Shown here in pieces: positions 1 through 6,064 of a stretch of 26,133 nucleotides of DNA. This DNA comes from a virus, in the IMG/VR virus record IMGVR_UViG_3300005589_000093, positions 1-26,133 of that record, one strand, 5' to 3'. The stretch's first letter is position 1. Every line of letters starts with the position of its first letter. The position numbers and the translations under genes were made by a program. A model generated the notes under the pieces. It did no database searches. It saw only the letters and a program-made list of their open reading frames with translations, and was not told the DNA's origin.

Positions 1-586
1 GTGGCTCAGACGTAAAGCGAGTAAGTACTGCAGGTACATTTGTCTTGCGTGCGTATGATTTGAATGAGTACATTGAACTACCTCGTAGAGACATCTCATG
101 CAGCTCATCATTGTATACGATATACAGTACAATATTTTCCTCTAGCTTACTTCGCTTCTTCCCATCATCTGAAGTCTTAGGGAACATATCCTTCAACTCC
201 TGAGGTGTACCACGTGCCACCTCTTTCTTGTTACAGAAGAGAGGCAAGATCTCATCCTCATCATCGAAAATAGGTGTTGAACTAAACTCTTCAGTATCCT
301 CATCGTACATCTTCAGCTGCCTTCGCTTGTAGATGATTTTACCTTCGATCTCTGTCCCGATCTCTTCCTTCTCCCACTCTCCAGCATCATTAGGCTTCTC
401 AGTGAGGAAGGTCCCGGCCTCCATAACTACAGTCCGGCTCTTTCCCTTTCCTTCTGTTACATCCTGACTCTTAAATGAAAGTCGTGGGAATGTTACTTTG
501 TCGAATCCCTGCTCCTGTGGAAACTCCTGCTTCAGTGCATCAAGCATTTCCTGACTTGGTACATTTGCTACTTCTTTATTCGCCAT
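1..586 (-). CDS. Conserved phage early protein, possible ssDNA-binding protein (partial, C-terminus off window)
   Basis: I translated 195 uninterrupted codons from the ATG at 586 to the left edge (MANKEVANVPSQEM...). No stop is reached, so the C-terminus is missing. The protein is charged, with an acidic middle (KMYDEDTEEF, FDDEDEILPLF) and a likely beta-rich body; no enzyme motif is visible. It resembles, from memory, a conserved family of phage early proteins found with recombination and replication genes, and an ssDNA-binding role is a guess from that context. It has no Shine-Dalgarno; the ATG follows an A-rich leader (593-610 on the other strand) almost identical to the one before the gene starting at 1867. 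A strong hairpin lies upstream at 636-664. It is the last visible gene of the early minus-strand operon. Confidence 0.6.
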   Translation of the reverse strand, partial: MANKEVANVPSQEMLDALKQEFPQEQGFDKVTFPRLSFKSQDVTEGKGKSRTVVMEAGTFLTEKPNDAGEWEKEEIGTEIEGKIIYKRRQLKMYDEDTEEFSSTPIFDDEDEILPLFCNKKEVARGTPQELKDMFPKTSDDGKKRSKLEENIVLYIVYNDELHEMSLRGSSMYSFKSYARKTNVPAVLTRFTSEP

Positions 587-592
587 AATTAT

Positions 593-610
593 ATTTTCTA
601 TTATTATTTT
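593..610 (-). promoter_or_regulatory. A-rich translation leader of the possible ssDNA-binding gene
   Basis: Read on the minus strand the segment contains AAATAATAATAGAAAAT six bases before the ATG at 586. The leader of the gene at 1867 has the same 17 bases with one change. No Shine-Dalgarno is present at either gene, so this unstructured A-rich element may attract ribosomes. The function is inferred. Confidence 0.4.
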
Positions 611-635
611 CAGAACTTTCTTAACGCTCTGAGTG

Positions 636-664
636 GTGACCCCAGGTCTGCCATCTGGAGTCAC
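636..664 (-). other. Stable intercistronic hairpin
   Basis: GTGACCCCAG (636-645) pairs with CTGGAGTCAC (655-664) with one internal mismatch and a 9-nt loop. A perfect 12-bp palindrome GGCATTAATGCC follows at 672-683 and touches the stop codon of the membrane protein gene. There is no U-tract, so it is more likely an mRNA processing or stabilising hairpin between two early genes than an intrinsic terminator. Confidence 0.45.
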
Positions 665-682
665 TACCCAAGGCATTAATGC

Positions 683-907
683 CTACAGGTTTTCCCAATC
701 CTGGATTATGAATGGAACTGCTACAAATAATCCAACCATGGTCGTTACCGCAATATAGAATCGTATCATCCCCCATAAAAATCCTTCAAATTCCCACATG
801 ATAAAACTATATCCAAGTGATGAAAGAATACCTAGAAACAACCCTACTACTGTGAACACTCCGGTGATTGCAAGTACTGTTATGATTGCTGTTATTATTT
901 TTTTCAT
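683..907 (-). CDS. Small two-segment membrane protein
   Basis: The 74-residue product starts MKKIITAIITVLAITG and has two hydrophobic stretches, about residues 4-33 and 42-67, separated by a short acidic/aromatic loop (WEFEGF). It ends in a charged QDWENL tail. Its ATG overlaps the TGA stop of the preceding gene (ATGA, 904-907), which points to translational coupling. No family is recognised. A holin-like or superinfection-exclusion role is possible in a phage, but the position among early genes does not favour lysis. Confidence 0.65.
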   Translation of the reverse strand: MKKIITAIITVLAITGVFTVVGLFLGILSSLGYSFIMWEFEGFLWGMIRFYIAVTTMVGLFVAVPFIIQDWENL

Positions 908-1365
908 ACTGAAGGTGTTAGGATCTCAATAATTCTCTTTGTTGTTTCTGGAATAAGTACCTCGTTTATACGCTTTGCTAGTTTTGTATCTATCAGGTAT
1001 TCGTCTACTCCTGAAACGTGACACCCTCCTCGACCAAACATTTCAGCACTTTCTCTTAATGTGTAGAACCGCTTGAAAAGTTCTGAAAGTTCCCAACCTT
1101 CTTTTTCTGAGAATGTCATTTCTTTTAGTCTTGGCTTACTTCCGTTCGTTTCCATAAACCACTCAGACATAAACTTATCAGCATGCTCATGGCTTGCGTG
1201 GCTTCCGTCAGTGATTCTTCCACCATTGAAACCTTGGATATATCCGAACCCCCAATACCAATCGCAGTCCCAACTTGGCTCTTCTAGGTAGTAGTGTGTG
1301 TTTCCCTCATCTTTTCCTAGGAGGTACATTTCCTTTCCATGGAATACTACTGTTTTCTTTTTCAT
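904..1365 (-). CDS. Conserved phage hypothetical protein (W/Y-rich)
   Basis: The chosen start, ATG at 1365, lies one base after the TAG stop of the upstream gene and gives 153 residues. A longer reading frame to 1503 would overlap that gene by more than 130 bases and is rejected. The N-terminal third has an aromatic cluster (LLGKDEGNTHYYLEEPSWDC, then DWYWGFGYIQGF) followed by a His-rich stretch (SHASHEHADKF). The rest is helical. From memory, proteins with the YYLEEPSWDC..WYWGFGY signature recur in unrelated phages; no function is known to me. The stop overlaps the start of the membrane protein gene. Confidence 0.7.
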   Translation of the reverse strand: MKKKTVVFHGKEMYLLGKDEGNTHYYLEEPSWDCDWYWGFGYIQGFNGGRITDGSHASHEHADKFMSEWFMETNGSKPRLKEMTFSEKEGWELSELFKRFYTLRESAEMFGRGGCHVSGVDEYLIDTKLAKRINEVLIPETTKRIIEILTPSV

Positions 1366-1366
1366 A

Positions 1367-1867
1367 CTACGCCTCGATAACTCCTTGGCTGATAAGATCC
1401 TGAGCGGTCCGACCGAACCATCCCTGTAGCTGATATGCTGCTCCTGTGTCATGTAGGAACTGCCATGCTGAAAGAACTTGCTCTTTTGCATCTTCTTCTC
1501 CATTGCTCATATCAGGCTTCTCAAATCCTTCTGCAAGGCCTGTGGCCATGTAAGGTGTCATTGCCTTGTAGTGCTTTGATGCTCGTAGCCCTGACTCAAC
1601 CTTGATCCACTCTCCATCCCACTCTACATCATTCAGATACCACACTCCTTTCTTCTGATGAACTGAAACTCCTTCAATTCCATTCAGTCGCTCTTTTGTA
1701 GTGTTACTCATCCATCCTGCATTTGTGATCCATAGATCTCCATCCCGGTATTCTGCGATCTTATTACCATGCAGGTAAAGTGCCTCTCCTGTACTCTCTG
1801 TATTGTTCATCCTCTTTGCCTCCTTGTTGTTGAATGCTCCTACTACTTCTGCTGTTATTTTTCTCAT
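1367..1867 (-). CDS. Conserved phage hypothetical protein, first gene of an early operon
   Basis: The product has 166 residues and begins MRKITAEVVGAF. Residues about 30-90 (LYLHGNKIAEYRDGDLWITN, then GVSVHQKKGVWYLNDVEWDG) form a beta-rich domain that I remember as widespread in phages, usually beside DNA metabolism genes. The C-terminal part is helical and acidic. An internal Met at residue 20 (MNNTESTGEAL) is an alternative start. The ATG at 1867 is preceded by an A-rich leader shared with the gene at 586 and, 24 bases further up, by a -10 box. The stop is one base from the next start. Confidence 0.65.
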   Translation of the reverse strand: MRKITAEVVGAFNNKEAKRMNNTESTGEALYLHGNKIAEYRDGDLWITNAGWMSNTTKERLNGIEGVSVHQKKGVWYLNDVEWDGEWIKVESGLRASKHYKAMTPYMATGLAEGFEKPDMSNGEEDAKEQVLSAWQFLHDTGAAYQLQGWFGRTAQDLISQGVIEA

Positions 1868-1870
1868 ATT

Positions 1871-1888
1871 ATTTTCGATTATTATTTG
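1871..1888 (-). promoter_or_regulatory. A-rich translation leader, second copy
   Basis: The minus strand reads AAATAATAATCGAAAAT three bases before the ATG at 1867. It differs by one base from the leader of the gene at 586. It replaces a Shine-Dalgarno. Confidence 0.4.
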
Positions 1889-1897
1889 TACTCCTGA

Positions 1898-1925
1898 AGT
1901 ATATCATGCACGTTGAAACGTGCAA
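1898..1925 (-). promoter_or_regulatory. Early promoter with operator palindrome
   Basis: On the minus strand TG-A-TATACT (1906-1898) is an extended -10 box. Sixteen bases upstream is TTGCAC (1925-1920), a weak -35. The perfect inverted repeat TGCACGTT-GA-AACGTGCA (1907-1924) fills the spacer, as a repressor operator would. The transcript would start near 1891 and lead into the gene at 1867. The 11-mer ACCTTGCACGT here recurs at 6063-6053. Confidence 0.55.
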
Positions 1926-1936
1926 GGTCATGGGGG

Positions 1937-1945
1937 TGTGGATAA
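1937..1945 (-). promoter_or_regulatory. DnaA box
   Basis: TTATCCACA on the minus strand is a perfect match to the bacterial DnaA box consensus. It sits upstream of the early promoter, so DnaA could act as a transcription regulator here. A second perfect copy is at 5027-5035. Confidence 0.5.
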
Positions 1946-1947
1946 CA

Positions 1948-1976
1948 AAAATACCGCCAAAGAAAGCGGTATTTTG
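1948..1976. terminator. Bidirectional intrinsic terminator
   Basis: AAAATACCGC (1948-1957) pairs perfectly with GCGGTATTTT (1966-1975) around an 8-nt loop CAAAGAAA. The 10-bp stem has T-runs on both strands. On the minus strand it closes the operon that ends with the nuclease gene, before the promoter of the next operon. Confidence 0.75.
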
Positions 1977-2020
1977 CTAGCTATAGAGAGATTATAGACA
2001 CATCATGCCCAAGAAAATTT

Positions 2021-2041
2021 GTGGTGGGGTCGAAGCACCAC
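2021..2041 (-). terminator. Hairpin after the nuclease gene, probable first terminator of a tandem pair
   Basis: GTGGTG and CACCAC pair around a 9-nt loop, and on the minus strand the stem is followed by AAATTTTCTT. It lies only 8 bases after the stop of the nuclease gene and upstream of the stronger terminator at 1948-1976. Confidence 0.5.
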
Positions 2042-2048
2042 GCATGTA

Positions 2049-2627
2049 TTATACACCCTCCGGAGTATATTCGCACATCTGCTTGTGAGTATCTTTAATG
2101 TACGTAGCAAATTCCAGGATGTCTTTCATTGTCCGCTTTGTCTCGAAGGTATTGATCGTAATAGGATCAACCAAGCTCACACTGAAGTCTCCGTTCTCCT
2201 GAGTGGGGATATGGTCCAGGTGAATTTTTAGATCCTCCGGCTTGACCTTGTCCATCAGGAAGAGAAGGAGTGCATACATCGTCAGCTGCCCATGTTTATC
2301 TACTGAGTCTTGATTCCATCGCTTTGCATTCTGTGATGTCTTGTACTCACGCAGCATTTTCTTTTCTGGATGGTAGCTATCAGCGTATCCAATCAATTTT
2401 ATTTTCCCTAACTTTGCCTCGAGCTTATACTCCATCTCTGGATATGCAATGATCCCGGGAACCATAGAATCCTTAGTACCAAGTGTCTCGCCTACAGTGT
2501 TACCAAATAGCATGGCTGGTGTCGCTGGATCACGCTCGCCAAGTACATATGATTTGTACCAGGATTCTTTATTCCACTCCCATGATGAGAGGCAAGACCA
2601 GGACACCGGGCGTTTAGGATCAAACAT
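2049..2627 (-). CDS. PD-(D/E)XK (RecB/Cas4-like) exonuclease
   Basis: The ATG at 2627 overlaps the stop of the preceding gene (ATGTTTGA), so I prefer it to a TTG three codons upstream at 2636. The product has 192 residues. Numbered from the TTG start, it shows a nuclease core: GYADSYHP with D86, then LREYKTSQ with E97 and K99, and QLTMYALLL with Q117 and Y121, the motif-IV helix of RecB-type nucleases. The N-terminal FGNTVGETL resembles the GxxxHxxxE helix but lacks the His. Such enzymes process DNA ends in phage recombination or replication. It is expressed with the primase/helicase. Confidence 0.8.
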   Translation of the reverse strand: MFDPKRPVSWSCLSSWEWNKESWYKSYVLGERDPATPAMLFGNTVGETLGTKDSMVPGIIAYPEMEYKLEAKLGKIKLIGYADSYHPEKKMLREYKTSQNAKRWNQDSVDKHGQLTMYALLLFLMDKVKPEDLKIHLDHIPTQENGDFSVSLVDPITINTFETKRTMKDILEFATYIKDTHKQMCEYTPEGV

Positions 2628-2844
2628 GAGTATCAAAAATATCTACTAAATTATCAAATGTCTGATCTCTTTTGTACACCGCCTCCTTTCCTTCGTGGTA
2701 GATTCCAATCGTCATGGTTGAAAACCATACATCTATTTTTTTATCATTCCTCCTAAACCGGATAAGTTTATTCTCAGGCTTCTCAAATAGAATCTGGTAT
2801 CCAAGCTGCTCTGCTAATTTTTTTACTTCTAGTTCTCTGGTCAT
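2620..2844 (-). CDS. Small conserved phage hypothetical protein
   Basis: The 74-residue product begins MTRELEVKKLAEQLGYQ and contains a predicted short beta meander (IRFRRNDKKIDVWFSTMTIG then IYHEGKEAVYKR). It lies two bases after the primase/helicase stop and overlaps the nuclease start by 8 bases, so the three genes are probably co-translated. It resembles, from memory, small DVWYSTGTVG proteins seen next to phage replication genes. No function can be given. Confidence 0.65.
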   Translation of the reverse strand: MTRELEVKKLAEQLGYQILFEKPENKLIRFRRNDKKIDVWFSTMTIGIYHEGKEAVYKRDQTFDNLVDIFDTHV

Positions 2845-2845
2845 G

Positions 2846-4891
2846 TTATTTCTTAAATAAGTTACTTATCTCAATTTCTTGTAATTGTTTCTCCGTAAGA
2901 TTTGTTGGGATCATCTTTTTTGTCTCCATACTTGGGAAGTATGTGTACTCCCGGATTCCGCTATTCATCACACGTTGCTTCTCGAGCTTCAAAGATGTCT
3001 TCAATATTCCTGCAATGATCGTCTGGTCCAGTTTATTCATCTCTTTACCAAGCACCGCACCGTCACATACTCCTCCTACATAGGCATCACGTACCGTAAT
3101 TCCCTGATTACGTTCCTCATCAGTGAGCTTCAAGAAATACCATTTTGCGATAAGATCCTCTCGAGGGTCTGAAGTCTGCCGCGCTTGCTGCTGCCGTTTT
3201 GTTTCCTCCTCCGGGAATTCCCATGTCGTTTCCTGTAGGGTAATCACACGATGATACGCCTCAGCAAATAGTTGGTCCCTATTCTCTGCAAGCCATTCCA
3301 CATCTGCAGTCCCTTTACACGCAACCGGCAACCACCGCCTATTTCCTGTTTCATCCTTCAAGTACTCATCCTGATTTGTGGTCATTGCAAATACACACTG
3401 CCGGGGGAACTCCTTTACCGTTCGATCATACGGCATACGATATTTATCATTCGTCATCGTGATCACCGCCTTGAGCCGTTTACTTTCTGAGCGTGACAAT
3501 GTTTCTCCTTCTGAGAATTCCACAATCGCATTTCCAGATAGCAGCATGAAGAAATCCTTATTATCCGGTGCAAACACCGTCTCCACGTGCCAAGGTCCTC
3601 CAAGCACCGCCAGTGACGTAGATTTCTTGGTCCCCTGCTCCCCTTCAAATACAATTACATAGTCAAATTTACATCCAGGCTGTATCAGTCGCTTCACAAG
3701 TCCCTTCATCCAGTTGCTACCTACCTTCTGATGATATTCATTGTCCTCTACGTGGTACACCTTTGAAAGCCACTGATCCAGTCTCGGTTTCTTGTCCCAT
3801 ACAATCGACTTTATATATTCTGCTGGAGGTGACACCGCCTTTTCGTGCGCAAGGCGCAACACTGCATCCTCTACAATTGAATATCCCACACGCCTCAGAA
3901 ATTTATAGGTACGCTGCAAGTACATCCGCAGTAAATTAATATCCTCTCGCTGGAATGAGGTGAAATCCTCCCGGCCATACTTGCTCTCTACAAGTCCAGT
4001 GAAGGTATTGAACCGAAATGCATCTTTTGTAGTTACATCGTATCCAATCACTCGATATACATTCTCCTCATTTACAATCCTGTTTCCTTTTGCATCGATT
4101 AATAAATCAAGATCCTTCTCAGGAATATTTTTTGCATTCTCGCGCTTTGCAATTGACTGAAAAATAGTTTCCACCTCCTTCTTTGGTAGTGGATCTTTAA
4201 ATTGCTGATTCGCACCAAGGGCCATGGTGAGGCTGATTGCATCGTCATTGCTGATCTGCAAAATCTTTCCAACCACCTTAGTGAGTACTACATTTCTACC
4301 ATCACCATCGGCCATGGTGTCCATGTTCTTTATTACTTCATCTATAGAGGCAGAAGGCTTCGTGCTCTTCTTCTTTTCAAAAAGCTCAACAGGGAAGGGG
4401 GCAACGGGTAATTGTTTTACTACCTTGTATGCTCCAGCAATTCGCTTTTTGTTTTTTTGATAGTCACAAAATGAAGGAGGTGCCACCACGTAGCCACCAT
4501 CGTTTCGAATATCTACATGGGGAAATTGTGGGTATTGATTTGCTGATTGTCCTATTGCGTCAGTGTATTGATAGTAGAGATGGTACCCTCCGGTTGGTGT
4601 TTCAATCGTCAGTGTTTCAGGGAAGGCTTCAAGTGATGTTACTGCGTCACCACCTGTGTCTATATCAACTACAGTGATGCCTGAAATTTTACCGGTACAA
4701 ATTCCGATGTTGGGTACATTACTCTTTTTAAGAAACCATTTCTCGATCTCTTCGTCACTTGGCCTTCGCTCTCGCTGGTATACGATGTTCTCTTTCAGTA
4801 ATGGTGTTTTATTTCTCCGGAGTGGGATCACTGAATATCCTCTTGCAAGGTATTCGAATGCCTTCTGGTACATCTCATTGGTTGTATTCAT
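2846..4891 (-). CDS. PrimPol-VirE bifunctional primase-polymerase / helicase
   Basis: This is the probable replication initiator. The N-terminal domain (residues about 10-170) is a bifunctional DNA primase/polymerase with VVDIDTGGD (catalytic DxD), TPTGGYHLYY (sxH) and VDIRNDGGYVVAPPS (hD). The C-terminal half is a VirE-type superfamily 3-like ATPase: VIVFEGEQGTKKST is Walker A (about residues 412-425), DFFMLLSGNAIVEFSEGE supplies Walker B, and AMTTNQDEYLKDETGNRRW is the sensor/arginine region. I use the ATG at 4891; a TTG two codons upstream is possible. The 681-residue length fits the family. The gene lies beside the iteron region, as replication initiators often do, and its leader carries interlocking repeats (4902-4979). 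The Walker A has KK where GKS/T is usual in many ATPases. Confidence 0.88.
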   Translation of the reverse strand: MNTTNEMYQKAFEYLARGYSVIPLRRNKTPLLKENIVYQRERRPSDEEIEKWFLKKSNVPNIGICTGKISGITVVDIDTGGDAVTSLEAFPETLTIETPTGGYHLYYQYTDAIGQSANQYPQFPHVDIRNDGGYVVAPPSFCDYQKNKKRIAGAYKVVKQLPVAPFPVELFEKKKSTKPSASIDEVIKNMDTMADGDGRNVVLTKVVGKILQISNDDAISLTMALGANQQFKDPLPKKEVETIFQSIAKRENAKNIPEKDLDLLIDAKGNRIVNEENVYRVIGYDVTTKDAFRFNTFTGLVESKYGREDFTSFQREDINLLRMYLQRTYKFLRRVGYSIVEDAVLRLAHEKAVSPPAEYIKSIVWDKKPRLDQWLSKVYHVEDNEYHQKVGSNWMKGLVKRLIQPGCKFDYVIVFEGEQGTKKSTSLAVLGGPWHVETVFAPDNKDFFMLLSGNAIVEFSEGETLSRSESKRLKAVITMTNDKYRMPYDRTVKEFPRQCVFAMTTNQDEYLKDETGNRRWLPVACKGTADVEWLAENRDQLFAEAYHRVITLQETTWEFPEEETKRQQQARQTSDPREDLIAKWYFLKLTDEERNQGITVRDAYVGGVCDGAVLGKEMNKLDQTIIAGILKTSLKLEKQRVMNSGIREYTYFPSMETKKMIPTNLTEKQLQEIEISNLFKK

Positions 4892-4901
4892 ATGCAAAAA
4901 G

Positions 4902-4979
4902 GGCTACTCGCTGCACAAAGACCTGGGATCTTTTTGCGAGTAGCCTTGTCTATATACGAATAAATTGTGTCTTTGTGCA
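4902..4979 (-). promoter_or_regulatory. Candidate transcription attenuator / pseudoknot leader of the primase-helicase gene
   Basis: In minus-strand order the leader holds A = TGCACAAAGAC (4979-4969), B = GGCTACTCGC (4945-4936), A' = GTCTTTGTGCA (4922-4912) and B' = GCGAGTAGCC (4911-4902), then CTTTTT and the start codon. A:A' is a perfect 11-bp pair and B:B' a perfect 10-bp pair. B:B' plus the U-run is terminator-like. A' lies in the loop of B:B', so A:A' either competes with it or forms an H-type pseudoknot. The function is inferred from this geometry. Confidence 0.6.
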
Positions 4980-4999
4980 TGTGATGCATCATAGCACAC

Positions 5000-5012
5000 A
5001 ACGTGCATAATA
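5000..5012 (-). promoter_or_regulatory. Candidate promoter of the primase-helicase operon (TAnnAT-GYACGTT motif)
   Basis: The minus strand reads TATTATGCACGTT. TATTAT can serve as a -10, with the start near 5000, which would place the whole attenuator in a leader of about 110 bases. The spacing puts the DnaA box at 5035-5027 over the -35 region. The same 13-base pattern occurs at 1902-1914, 6048-6036, 25163-25175 and 25520-25532. Confidence 0.45.
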
Positions 5013-5026
5013 ATACAGTGGGGAAC

Positions 5027-5035
5027 TGTGGATAA
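5027..5035 (-). promoter_or_regulatory. DnaA box at the edge of the iteron array
   Basis: TGTGGATAA on the plus strand is the exact reverse complement of TTATCCACA. It abuts the first TGTGACTTTT iteron at 5036. Confidence 0.55.
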
Positions 5036-5132
5036 TGTGACTTTTGTGACTTTTTGATCAGTTTTATGTGACTTTTAGTGTTTTTTGTGACTTCTCATGT
5101 GACTTTTTTATGTGACTTTTCATGTGACTTTT
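5036..5132 (+). repeat. TGTGACTTTT iteron array
   Basis: Direct copies of TGTGACTTTT start at 5036, 5045, 5067, 5086 (ends TTCT), 5098, 5111 and 5123. Spacing is irregular, 9-22 bases. Further copies lie at 5257 and 5269, and an inverted copy AAAAAGTCACA at 5242-5252. They occur nowhere in the flanking genes in such a cluster. They are likely binding sites for a replication initiator. Confidence 0.8.
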
Positions 5133-5153
5133 AACGTACTTGATGTGAAATTT

Positions 5154-5213
5154 GCCTAACCTATTGCCTAACCTAAATGGCTCAACAGAGCCAATTGCCT
5201 AACCTGCCTAACC
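5154..5213 (+). repeat. GCCTAACC repeat cluster with small hairpin
   Basis: GCCTAACC, usually preceded by TT, occurs at 5154, 5166, 5197 and 5206. A hairpin GGCTC-AACA-GAGCC sits in the middle at 5179-5192. Outlying copies are at 5301-5308 (inverted, GGTTAGGC) and 5355-5362. This is a second repeat class, different from the TGTGACTTTT iterons, and suggests a second binding protein. Confidence 0.75.
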
Positions 5214-5241
5214 TTTTCCCTATATTTATTATATTTATGTT

Positions 5242-5277
5242 AAAAAGTCACATTTATGTGACTTTATATGTGACTTT
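5242..5277. repeat. Inverted and direct iteron copies in the AT-rich segment
   Basis: AAAGTCACA (5244-5252), a 4-base spacer and TGTGACTTT (5257-5265) form a perfect 9-bp inverted repeat. Another direct copy follows at 5269-5277. They lie inside the most AT-rich part of the non-coding region. Confidence 0.7.
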
Positions 5278-5371
5278 CTATCTATACTTATATACTAATA
5301 GGTTAGGCAAAAGTGGTAATAGTGAAAATAGGGCTAAGTGAAGCGGTCATAGCTGCCTAACCCCCCCCCTC

Positions 5372-5407
5372 AAGGGGTTGGGCAATTGCCTAAGGGGTTG
5401 GGCAATT
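5372..5407 (+). repeat. 16-bp tandem direct repeat, period 20
   Basis: AAGGGGTTGGGCAATT occurs at 5372-5387 and 5392-5407. The GGTTGGGC core is a one-base variant of inverted GCCTAACC, and GGCAATTGCC at 5381-5390 is a perfect palindrome. A run of nine C at 5361-5369 precedes it and can pair with the GGGG runs. Confidence 0.7.
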
Positions 5408-5434
5408 AAAAAATCCGCATAATGCGGACTTTTT
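5408..5434. terminator. Bidirectional intrinsic terminator
   Basis: TCCGCA (5414-5419) and TGCGGA (5423-5428) pair around a TAA loop. The stem is flanked by six A on the left and CTTTTT on the right, so each strand has a T-run. It lies 17 bases after the stop of the minus-strand gene at 5451 and would insulate the iteron region from it. Confidence 0.7.
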
Positions 5435-5450
5435 ATGGTATGTGTCAAGG

Positions 5451-6035
5451 TTATCGGAAATTGATAGGAACCTCGATCTCCTCTATCTCACAACCTGGTA
5501 CATTCTTTCCTGCCTTGAGATCCGCGAGTGCTTTTCTCTCATCTAGGATCCAATATGCTTTAGGTATTTTCTTTTCGTCTACCACCTTTAGTTTTTTATC
5601 GGTGCGGAATGAAATCTTACCAGCATTAGTTTCTACTTTTGATGGCGCAGTTTCGATTGCTTCCATCTTCTTTACTGCTGTTTCCATCTTCAGCTTTCCT
5701 TTCCCTTCTCCGATGCGATTGGCAATCTTGTCCGCCTCTTCCTTTCTCCGTTTTGCTTCTGCTGTTTGGAAGAGAGACATCTTTGATCGAACAATCTTTA
5801 TTGCGTCTTCATACAGAGATTCAATTGGTTTCCAGCGTGCGCGTTCTGCCTTGAGTGCTTCGTTCAGAGGTTTAGTTACTTTCTCTTTCTCTTTAGTAAC
5901 TTTGTCTTTAAACGTATTCATGGTTGAAAGCAGTTCTGTTGCTTTCTCCATGTCTTTGGCTTCTGTTATTGATAATTCTTCTGCTGCTACTGCTACCGGT
6001 GAAATTTCTTTCTCGTATATTTTTATATCTGCCAT
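5451..6035 (-). CDS. Coiled-coil conserved phage early protein
   Basis: I choose the ATG at 6035 (MADIKIYEKEIS, 194 residues). The open frame extends further upstream, but that would run through the divergent promoter region. Residues about 30-120 are a long charged helix or coiled coil (KDKVTKEKEKVTKPLNEALK, then ALKAERARWKPIE). The C-terminal third is a small beta domain that ends EVPINFR. I remember close relatives in other phages, near recombination genes, but know no function. The start codon lies 7 bases after TACCAT, one of the recurring TAnnAT-GYACGTT motifs, which fits a leaderless mRNA. It is followed by the terminator at 5408-5434. Confidence 0.7.
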   Translation of the reverse strand: MADIKIYEKEISPVAVAAEELSITEAKDMEKATELLSTMNTFKDKVTKEKEKVTKPLNEALKAERARWKPIESLYEDAIKIVRSKMSLFQTAEAKRRKEEADKIANRIGEGKGKLKMETAVKKMEAIETAPSKVETNAGKISFRTDKKLKVVDEKKIPKAYWILDERKALADLKAGKNVPGCEIEEIEVPINFR

Positions 6036-6048
6036 AACGTACATGGTA
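6036..6048 (-). promoter_or_regulatory. Leaderless promoter of the coiled-coil gene
   Basis: The minus strand reads TACCATGTACGTT directly followed by the ATG at 6035. TACCAT is a -10 candidate 7 bases from the start codon. The same TACCATGTACGT precedes the gene at 25178. A DnaA-box-like repeat overlaps the -35 position (6065-6073). Confidence 0.5.
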
Positions 6049-6064
6049 GCATACGTGCAAGGTT

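Larger units (their letters stand above)
5023..5410. other. Candidate replication origin (iteron region)
   Basis: There is no gene between 4898 and 5450. The segment contains a perfect DnaA box (5027-5035), about ten TGTGACTTT-type iterons, GCCTAACC-type repeats in both orientations, a very AT-rich stretch (about 5220-5300) that could be the unwinding element, a C9 tract and a 16-bp direct repeat. It sits next to the replicative primase/helicase and at the switch from minus-strand to plus-strand genes. By analogy with iteron plasmids and with phage P4, whose primase-helicase binds origin repeats, I infer an origin. Confidence 0.7.

Noticed and set aside
1366-1503. N-terminal extension of the gene ending at 904
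   Set aside because: It would overlap the upstream gene by over 130 bases. The ATG at 1365 sits one base after that gene's stop and gives a conserved-looking N-terminus.
4902-4945. tRNA or tRNA-like gene in the hairpin before the primase gene
   Set aside because: It has a single long stem without the cloverleaf arms, T-loop or CCA-type end.
5036-5277. CRISPR array
   Set aside because: The repeats are about 10 bases, irregularly spaced and partly inverted, with no spacers of constant length and no cas genes.
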